Positions 58,860 through 64,000 of a stretch of 64,000 bases of DNA are shown piece by piece. The position numbers were made by a program, and so were the translations under genes. The DNA is taken from NCBI RefSeq assembly GCF_002135295.1, contig NZ_NEGG01000017.1, positions 17,943 through 81,942 on the forward strand, given 5' to 3'. Each line of letters starts with the position of its first letter. Position 1 is the stretch's first letter. Origin of the DNA: Acinetobacter sp. ANC 5054. GTDB taxonomy: Bacteria; Pseudomonadota; Gammaproteobacteria; Pseudomonadales; Moraxellaceae. The notes under the pieces were generated by a model, which made no database searches, was not told the origin of the DNA, and saw only the letters and a list, made by a program, of their open reading frames with translations.

Positions 58860-59444
58860 TTATAGATGAGGTTTCGAGTTTTTTCGCCACCATTTCAGTA
58901 GTACGTAACCCACTTTAAACAAGACAATACAACTAATGACTGCAATGACGATATAAATATCTTGATGATAAGGCAGTAATTTTTCCCAAAACAAATGCAG
59001 ATAATGACTCATTTGAAAACCCAAAGTCGCCACAACCATCGCCCAAATAAAACAAGCTAGAATATTGATCAGCACGTATTTCCAGACAGGATATTTGCGT
59101 ATACCAATTGAAATAGGCAGTACCGTACGTAAGCCCCATGCAAAGCGCATAAATAGAATTGTTAATATAGGATAACGCTCAATAAACTGGCTAGCGCGTT
59201 CAAATTTTTGCGCATAATCGGCGTTGGATTGAATTAGCTGAGTACCATAGCGTCGACCCAACTGAAAATAAAATTGATCCCCTATAAAGCCACCTAGCAT
59301 AGCAACGGCAATTAATATCGGGAAGTTCATCAAGTGTTGATGAACTGCATAGGCACCCAACATCAACACCGTTTCGCCCTCAAACAAAGTGCCAATAAAT
59401 ATCGCAATGTAGCCATAATGCTGAATCAGGTCTGCCCAGTTCAT
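58860..59444 (-). CDS. DedA-family membrane protein
   Basis: 194 residues, five or six TM helices. DedA signatures: 'YIAIFIGTLFEGETVLMLGAYAVHQ', 'LGGFIGDQFYFQLGRRYG' and 'LFMRFAWGLRTVLPISIGIRKYPVWKYV' (the F-x-x-R-x(n)-R-x(3)-P-x(2)-G element). Members flip undecaprenyl phosphate or phosphatidylserine and support membrane energetics. Monocistronic, or followed by the uncharacterised membrane gene. Confidence 0.9.
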   Translation of the reverse strand: MNWADLIQHYGYIAIFIGTLFEGETVLMLGAYAVHQHLMNFPILIAVAMLGGFIGDQFYFQLGRRYGTQLIQSNADYAQKFERASQFIERYPILTILFMRFAWGLRTVLPISIGIRKYPVWKYVLINILACFIWAMVVATLGFQMSHYLHLFWEKLLPYHQDIYIVIAVISCIVLFKVGYVLLKWWRKNSKPHL

Positions 59445-59569
59445 CGTACACTTTCATTTTTAATTGATACTTGATCATAGCATTTGAGCTCATGCAAAAC
59501 TGTTCTCGCACAATAAATCATATATAAAAAGCACCAGCATTGAATTTGAATATTTTAGCTCTACTTGAA

Positions 59570-60025
59570 TTAAGGCTGAGTAAATTTTTGCTTCAGCTGA
59601 TTCAAGGCAATGAGGGATGTTTTTATCATATTTTTAACCAAAAATTTAGCAATGATGCGCAAATGCCCTTCGACTTTAAAACTTAAAGTTCTTTTAAAGA
59701 GCACACGATTTTCATCAAGTGACTCAACATTATATTCAATCCGCAAAGAACCATTATCGGTTTGCCCTTCCACAATCCATTGCGTATTCGGCTGACTGAC
59801 TAAAACGGTATAGGTTGTTTGGCGATTAAGAACCATCGGCAAAGGATCCAGCGGTTTAATCCGAATCATTTCTTGAAAGGTGTCACCTGCTTGTAGCGCA
59901 GTCGTACTTTGAGTTGCTGAAATAGAATTTGGATGCCATTCATGCCATAACCAAGGCTGAGTCACATAGTCAAATAACTGTTCTGCACTGCATGGAATTT
60001 CTATTTTATTTTCAATGATATACAT
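59570..60025 (-). CDS. SRPBCC-family (START-like) protein
   Basis: 151 residues of the polyketide cyclase/dehydrase fold. 'MYIIENKIEIPCSAEQLFDYVTQPWLWHEWHPNSIS' is the usual opening (strand, then helices around 'P-W-x-x-W'), followed by 'LRIEYNVESLDENRVLFKRTLSFKVEG'. Binds hydrophobic ligands. Isolated gene, ligand unknown. Confidence 0.85.
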   Translation of the reverse strand: MYIIENKIEIPCSAEQLFDYVTQPWLWHEWHPNSISATQSTTALQAGDTFQEMIRIKPLDPLPMVLNRQTTYTVLVSQPNTQWIVEGQTDNGSLRIEYNVESLDENRVLFKRTLSFKVEGHLRIIAKFLVKNMIKTSLIALNQLKQKFTQP

Positions 60026-60411
60026 TTTAATTATCCAGTCTTATTCTATTTAAAACTTAGATTTAAATTAATTAAACTGAATCAATCTTTCAAGTGATAT
60101 CTCAAAAACAGATATAAGATAGAAATACCACCCATTGATTAATTGTAAAGATTAATCCAAATCCATAACAAAACGTATATGCCACAAGCAGAGCAAGCTG
60201 ATTTTCAGCAGCTCCATGCATCAAATTAAAATTATCCATCAAAAATTTATAGGTCTTAAACAACTACATGTTTTAGTACACTGTACGATAGAGCAATCAC
60301 TATAAAATAAGAAATGCTACATATGTGATTCATCACAACATAGTGTCTCTAGAGTGAACAATTGATAAATGAGCAATATGTATAAATGACTATCAAAACA
60401 CTTTTAATGGT
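60026..60411. other. Intergenic region, no gene seen
   Basis: 386 bp between the SRPBCC and folK-like genes. AT-rich, no ORF over about 25 codons with a ribosome site, no clear hairpin with T-run. Confidence 0.45.
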
Positions 60412-60846
60412 TTAGTGACAGCTCAAAACTGGGAACGGATGAGCATCATGTTCAAATGCAGGATGTTGCCACAAATCAGACATCGGAATTTTAACATCCA
60501 AAGCCAAAGGCAATTTTTTTGGATTAAATTGCATATCATTGAGATGCTCACCCCACGCAATCAAATCTACATCTAATGTAATTTGATGCGAAGGACGTAT
60601 ACGACCAGAATCAGCTTCCATTTTTTTCAGTAAAGCCAACATGTCATCTACAGCAATATTTGCTTTAAACAGGCACGCCGCATTCCAATAATCCGCACCA
60701 ATGCCATCTCGACAAGGGATCACATAAATCGAAGAAAACTGAACACCATTAAATTGTTTGAGTGTTTCAACAACTTGCTGTAAATGTTGTTTGGGATTGA
60801 AATTACTCGCCAGTGCTAGGGCGAAAATCTTTTCGGTGGCGTTCAA
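60412..60846 (-). CDS. folK: HPPK-like protein (divergent FolK)
   Basis: 144 residues of the hydroxymethyl-dihydropterin pyrophosphokinase fold. 'IFALALASNFNPKQHLQQVVETLKQF' resembles the usual Y-I-x-L-G-S-N-x-G start. Asn55, Glu77, Arg82, Arg84 and the Mg-binding 'LDVDLI' (Asp92, Asp94) are kept, but the catalytic loop is three residues shorter and lacks the RWGPR Trp and Arg. It starts with TTG at 60846, AGGAA before it, 44 nt inside folB; a stop just upstream rules out ATG starts. It could be a genuine HPPK or a second, atypical one. Confidence 0.7.
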   Translation of the reverse strand: MNATEKIFALALASNFNPKQHLQQVVETLKQFNGVQFSSIYVIPCRDGIGADYWNAACLFKANIAVDDMLALLKKMEADSGRIRPSHQITLDVDLIAWGEHLNDMQFNPKKLPLALDVKIPMSDLWQHPAFEHDAHPFPVLSCH

Positions 60847-61183
60847 GACGAATTCCTACAGAATTTGCTTGCGCGATAATGGCAGGCTTCCGGATGGTAA
60901 TCATAATAGATTCCACACTGGCATAGGTAGAAAAAAGTGCATCAATAACCAGTTTTGCTGCATGTTCGATCAATTTAGGTTGCGCTTCTTGAATGACTTT
61001 TGCTGAAATTTCACAAATTTCGGCATAATTCAGTGTGTCTTCTAGTTCGTCAGAATTAGACGCTTGTTCTAAATCATTTTGAATCGTGAGATCCAACATT
61101 AAAGGCTGAATAATTTGACGTTCCCAATCGAAACAGCCAACCACGGTTTCCACCTTCAACCCTTCAATGATAATTGCGTCCAT
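60803..61183 (-). CDS. folB: Dihydroneopterin aldolase
   Basis: 126 residues beginning MDAIIIEGLKVETVVGCFDWERQIIQPLMLDLTI, with the family motif 'G.F.WEr'. Catalytic Glu is in the N-terminal part, and 'LNYAEICEISAKVIQEAQPKLIEHAAKLVIDAL' and 'ESIMITIRKPAII..ANSVGIRLERHR' follow. Converts dihydroneopterin to hydroxymethyl-dihydropterin in folate synthesis. ATG 61183 follows GAGGAAAAG; the open frame to 61204 is disregarded. Overlaps folK by 44 nt. Confidence 0.93.
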   Translation of the reverse strand: MDAIIIEGLKVETVVGCFDWERQIIQPLMLDLTIQNDLEQASNSDELEDTLNYAEICEISAKVIQEAQPKLIEHAAKLVIDALFSTYASVESIMITIRKPAIIAQANSVGIRLERHRKDFRPSTGE

Positions 61184-61282
61184 CTTTTCCTCTAAATGAC
61201 TCAAAATTGCATGTGCTTCAACCCTACTCTAAAGCAGGATTGAAGCGATAAAACTCAACTCATTTTAACTGTGTTTATTCAC

Positions 61283-62581
61283 TTAACTTTTGAGCAACAT
61301 ATTCGGATCGATCGTTTGTACCATCTGAATACGTTGATCTGCATAAATATCGGTATATGGTGCAAGAATGCGCATAAAGCGGTCGAAATACAGCATTTGT
61401 TTAAATAACAAGGCAAAATCACGTGGGAAGCGAATGCCGTGACGTTCACCCACACCCACCATATCCATCATGATGTCATTAAGATCTGCTGGATTTGACG
61501 TCAGTAGTTCTTGCGGATCTGCCAACAATACACCACTAAATAGACGTTCCAAATCGGCTGCTAAAACTTGGGTGTCAATTTTTTTATCAGTCATGCCCAT
61601 TTTCAGCATGTTTTCAGCCATCAAAGCATAATTGGTATTTTGCAGCGCATCCATAAAGGCAATACACGCAGTCCACACTTCAGGCTTTAATTGACCCACA
61701 ATACCAAAATCAATAAAACCTACACGGCCATCTTCAAGCAGCATCAGGTTGCCTGCATGTAAGTCTGCATGGAAGCTTTCACACATCATGAGGCTACCAA
61801 ACCAAGTATTCATAGCAGTCACCAAGACTTGAGATGGATCTTTAGCGACTTTTTTCACTACATCAAAATCAGTCAATGGCACGCCATAAAAGCGTTCCAT
61901 AGTCAGTACACGACGTGTTGAAAATTGATGATAAACCTTTGGTGCTGCCGCATTTTTATTATGTGTGACATTCAAATAATTGACAAAATCATCAATATTT
62001 TGTGCCTCTTCAATAAAATCGACTTCACGCACCATGCGGGTTTTAATTTCTTCAACAATATCCGCCAAAGATGCAAATTTAACTTTCGGTACGGCTTTTT
62101 CTAAAATTTTAGCCGACCAGTGCAATACGTTTAAGTCGGTATATAAAATCGTTTCTACACCCGGTTTTTGCACTTTAATCACGACATTTTCACCAGTGAC
62201 CAATTTCGCTGCATGAACTTGTGCAATCGATGCTGAAGCTAAAGGTGTTTCATCAATAGATGCAAAAATCTCACCTAAATCACGACCTGCAAATTCAGAT
62301 GCCAAGACTTGTTGTACATAAGAAAATGGTAATGATGGGGTTTGATCAAGACAGCCTTGAAATTCTTCCACGTATTCACGCGGAAAAAGTGATGGCGTAC
62401 TGGCAATAAACTGCCCTAATTTAATATAGGTTGAACCTAAAGATTCAAACGTTTCACGCATGAGTTTTGCGTTACTTGGTTTTTCAGTAGCGTATTTTAT
62501 GCCTGCTTTGGCTGCAACCACTGCAGTCTCACCCATACGAGCGACTGAGCGTATTCCATCTAACCAGATATTGTTTTTCAT
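61283..62581 (-). CDS. ABC1/UbiB-family atypical kinase
   Basis: 432 residues. KxGQ motif 'YIKLGQF' (Lys54-Gln57), A-rich loop 'PLASASIAQVHAAKL' (about 118-132) instead of the P-loop, catalytic 'CESFHADLHAGNLMLLEDGRVGFIDFGIVGQL'. UbiB-like ATPases extract and deliver coenzyme Q lipids to the biosynthetic complex. This may be UbiB or a second AarF paralog: the ubiE-ubiJ neighbours of UbiB are absent, so the gene symbol is withheld. Next gene is a MoeB-like E1 60 bp upstream. Confidence 0.88.
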   Translation of the reverse strand: MKNNIWLDGIRSVARMGETAVVAAKAGIKYATEKPSNAKLMRETFESLGSTYIKLGQFIASTPSLFPREYVEEFQGCLDQTPSLPFSYVQQVLASEFAGRDLGEIFASIDETPLASASIAQVHAAKLVTGENVVIKVQKPGVETILYTDLNVLHWSAKILEKAVPKVKFASLADIVEEIKTRMVREVDFIEEAQNIDDFVNYLNVTHNKNAAAPKVYHQFSTRRVLTMERFYGVPLTDFDVVKKVAKDPSQVLVTAMNTWFGSLMMCESFHADLHAGNLMLLEDGRVGFIDFGIVGQLKPEVWTACIAFMDALQNTNYALMAENMLKMGMTDKKIDTQVLAADLERLFSGVLLADPQELLTSNPADLNDIMMDMVGVGERHGIRFPRDFALLFKQMLYFDRFMRILAPYTDIYADQRIQMVQTIDPNMLLKS

Positions 62582-62639
62582 AATGTCGGTGTAAAAAATG
62601 ATTGATGTGAGTTTAACAAAAAAATCGAGCTGTGCAGCT

Positions 62640-63389
62640 TTAGATTGCCTGACAGATTGGACAATTCAAATCTTTTTCAAAAGCTAAAAGTCTTTGCTTC
62701 ATCGTGAGTCCATCCCAAAGCATTAACTTTTGCTTTAAAGGCGAACCTCCCAAGCCCAAATATAACAAGGCATGATGCGCTTGCAAGCTAGCCATAATAT
62801 TCGGCGTTGTGGCTAGAACACCAGAATCCGCACAGCGTAAACTTTCCGTCGCATGCTGTTCTTTAGGAAATAAACATTCATAGCAGGCAGAATCCCCTTC
62901 AACCATAAACAATTGCCCTTTAAAACCAATCGCAGAAGCACTGATTAGGGGAACTTGGTATTTTTGACAAATCGCATTGACCAAATAGCGTGTACTAAAG
63001 TTATCACAACCATCTAAAACTAAGTCTTGCTGCTCAATCAACGAATCAGCATTGTCAGTATCGAGTTTAGTTGTGTGTGAAATCACACGAATATGTGAAT
63101 TAATTGCTCGCAAGCGTCTCGCTAAAATTTCTGACTTATAGAAACCGACATCCTGTTCAGTATAGGCAATTTGCCGCTGTAAATTACTAATTTCAATTTG
63201 GTCTGCATCAATTAAGGTAATTTGCCCAACACCTGCACGTGCGAGCAATTCGGCTGTGGTGCAACCTATTCCCCCACAACCCACAATCAGCACATTAGCG
63301 AGTTTTAATTTTTCTTGTGCCTCTAAGTCCCAACCATCGAGCAAAATCTGACGACTATATAGATGCATTTCATCATCGCTTAATTCCAT
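62640..63389 (-). CDS. moeB: HesA/MoeB/ThiF-family adenylyltransferase (E1-like)
   Basis: 249 residues: MELSDDEMHLYSRQILLDGWDLEAQEKLKLANVLIVGCGGIGCTTAELLARAG with the P-loop-like GCGGIG (37-42), 'TLIDADQIEISNLQRQ' for ATP/Mg and C-terminal Cys motifs 'CYECLFP' and 'CPICQ' for zinc. MoeB adenylates the C-terminus of MoaD for molybdopterin synthesis; ThiF acts on ThiS. No thi or moa gene is adjacent, so MoeB versus ThiF/HesA cannot be settled. The frame extends to a TTG at 63470; ATG 63389 starts the conserved domain. Confidence 0.8.
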   Translation of the reverse strand: MELSDDEMHLYSRQILLDGWDLEAQEKLKLANVLIVGCGGIGCTTAELLARAGVGQITLIDADQIEISNLQRQIAYTEQDVGFYKSEILARRLRAINSHIRVISHTTKLDTDNADSLIEQQDLVLDGCDNFSTRYLVNAICQKYQVPLISASAIGFKGQLFMVEGDSACYECLFPKEQHATESLRCADSGVLATTPNIMASLQAHHALLYLGLGGSPLKQKLMLWDGLTMKQRLLAFEKDLNCPICQAI

Positions 63390-63849
63390 GTCTGAATCAT
63401 ACGGTGTCACTGAATGTCTATCCTTGTGTGAGATGCGATGTAGATGCAGAGTATAGTCAAATTTAGACAAGCATTCAGCAACAGCATTGAATAATGCTGT
63501 CTATTTCAACAAAGCTTCTACTGCATGCTGGTTTATCTTTTGTGCTCGAATTACCTTTTGACCCCATCATGCACATAAACAAAATATGCATCACTCCCAC
63601 CCCATAAAAAAGCTAAAAAATTAAATAAATATTTGAAATTTGACATATTTTTTATTCAAGCTATGATGACTCAGTATTCTAAAAAATAATCGACGCCATG
63701 AATGTTTAGCGAATACAGGGTTAGCTGTGAGTGCCTTATAACCGCAGCAGTAAACAATAGCCTTCCTACTATGTGTTTACGGACATTGGGAAAGACTAAG
63801 CTGCAAGCTTTTTTGCGTCAGATGACGTTCTGAATGTTTGGAGTGCCTT
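63390..63849 (+). other. Structured leader of the small zinc-ribbon-like gene
   Basis: 460 bp, moderately AT-rich to 63690, then denser structure. TGAATGTTT and GAGTGCCTTAT occur twice: at 63699-63707 and 63729-63739 (21 nt apart), then adjoining at 63831-63851. Between them is an 11-bp stem with one bulge (GTAAACAATAG / CTATGTGTTTAC, 63750-63780) and CGTC/GACG at 63815-63828. The second copy carries the Shine-Dalgarno and overlaps the start codon of the next gene. Confidence 0.5.
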
Positions 63850-63984
63850 ATGATTATGCGATCTTTCAAGCAATTATTTTGTCAGCATCATTTTACTGAA
63901 TATAAGATGATGCATTTGAATATTGCGAAATGCCTAAAGTGTGGAATTCAATTTCCACATAGTCATCAAAAAAACCGCCACTAA
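63850..63984 (+). CDS. 44-residue zinc-ribbon-like protein
   Basis: MIMRSFKQLFCQHHFTE... with Cys11, His13/His14, and Cys28-x2-Cys31 (KCLKCG), then His-rich tail 'FPHSHQKNRH'. A C-x2-H ... C-x2-C arrangement binds zinc in DUF1660-like phage-derived proteins of this size. GGAG lies 7 nt before the ATG; the second ATG is at 63856. The gene has a strong terminator immediately after it. A small real gene is likely, but its role is unknown. Confidence 0.6.
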   Translation: MIMRSFKQLFCQHHFTEYKMMHLNIAKCLKCGIQFPHSHQKNRH

Positions 63985-63998
63985 TGGCGGTTTTTTTT
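63971..63998 (+). terminator. Terminator after the zinc-ribbon-like gene
   Basis: AAAACCGCCA/TGGCGGTTTT stem with the CTAA loop containing the stop codon, then eight T. Confidence 0.92.
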
Positions 63999-64000
63999 AT

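Noticed and set aside
63390..63470. N-terminal extension of the MoeB-like ORF from TTG
   Set aside because: Non-ATG start, His-rich text unlike the family, and the conserved domain begins at the ATG 63389.

Overview
The window looks like chromosomal DNA from an Acinetobacter species (Moraxellaceae, Gammaproteobacteria). The sequence is AT-rich. The order pyrG-kdsA-eno-ftsB-ispD is the gammaproteobacterial core arrangement. There is a BenM/CatM-like LysR regulator and an umuDC pair whose UmuD has the long N-terminus typical of Acinetobacter. TamA, the porin and the cydP-cydABX-ybgE cluster fit the same group. The species cannot be fixed from sequence reading alone. No rRNA, tRNA, CRISPR array or insertion sequence was recognised.

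Layout. 1-3.5 kb: 5' part of metZ (minus), then a PhaC-like hydrolase, a 3-hydroxyisobutyrate-dehydrogenase-family enzyme, a small secreted protein and a HIT hydrolase. 3.8-8.7 kb: a porin and the cytochrome bd operon. 9-10 kb: two small accessory genes, an orphan immunity-like gene and a secreted adhesin-E-like protein. 10.2-16.4 kb: minus-strand block pyrG-kdsA-eno-ftsB-ispD-rodA (CTP, KDO, glycolysis, division, isoprenoids, cell shape). 16.7-20.2 kb: a lipoprotein and a LysR/dkgB/MFS cluster. 20.3-27.8 kb: hydrolases, fadH with a divergent PadR regulator and strong palindromic operators, and two LysR regulators. 28-38.3 kb: map, brnQ, small membrane proteins, a hydrolase, an Lrp regulator, mqo, a Sel1-repeat protein and gltS. 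38.5-40.1 kb: an AT-rich islet with a small orphan protein and a PD-(D/E)xK nuclease. 40.3-44.7 kb: acnB and three small genes, two of them lipoproteins. 45-48.5 kb: DNA damage and repair genes umuD-umuC and xseA-xseB. 48.6-55.9 kb: tamA-tamB. 56-64 kb: lplT-like MFS-coq7, membrane proteins, folB-folK, an ABC1 kinase, a MoeB/ThiF-like E1 enzyme, and a structured leader in front of a 44-residue zinc-ribbon-like protein.

Most of the window is core metabolism and envelope biogenesis. The parts most worth a second look are: (a) the structured leader with a split direct repeat at 63.7-64.0 kb; (b) the umuD gene with a possible ribbon-helix-helix N-terminus and no ddrR beside it; (c) the padR/fadH palindromes, with a related site 2.7 kb away; (d) the nuclease islet between gltS and acnB; (e) a candidate small RNA after mqo; (f) a structured 587-bp intergenic region with a direct repeat and a perfect palindrome; and (g) an HPPK-like protein lacking part of the catalytic loop.
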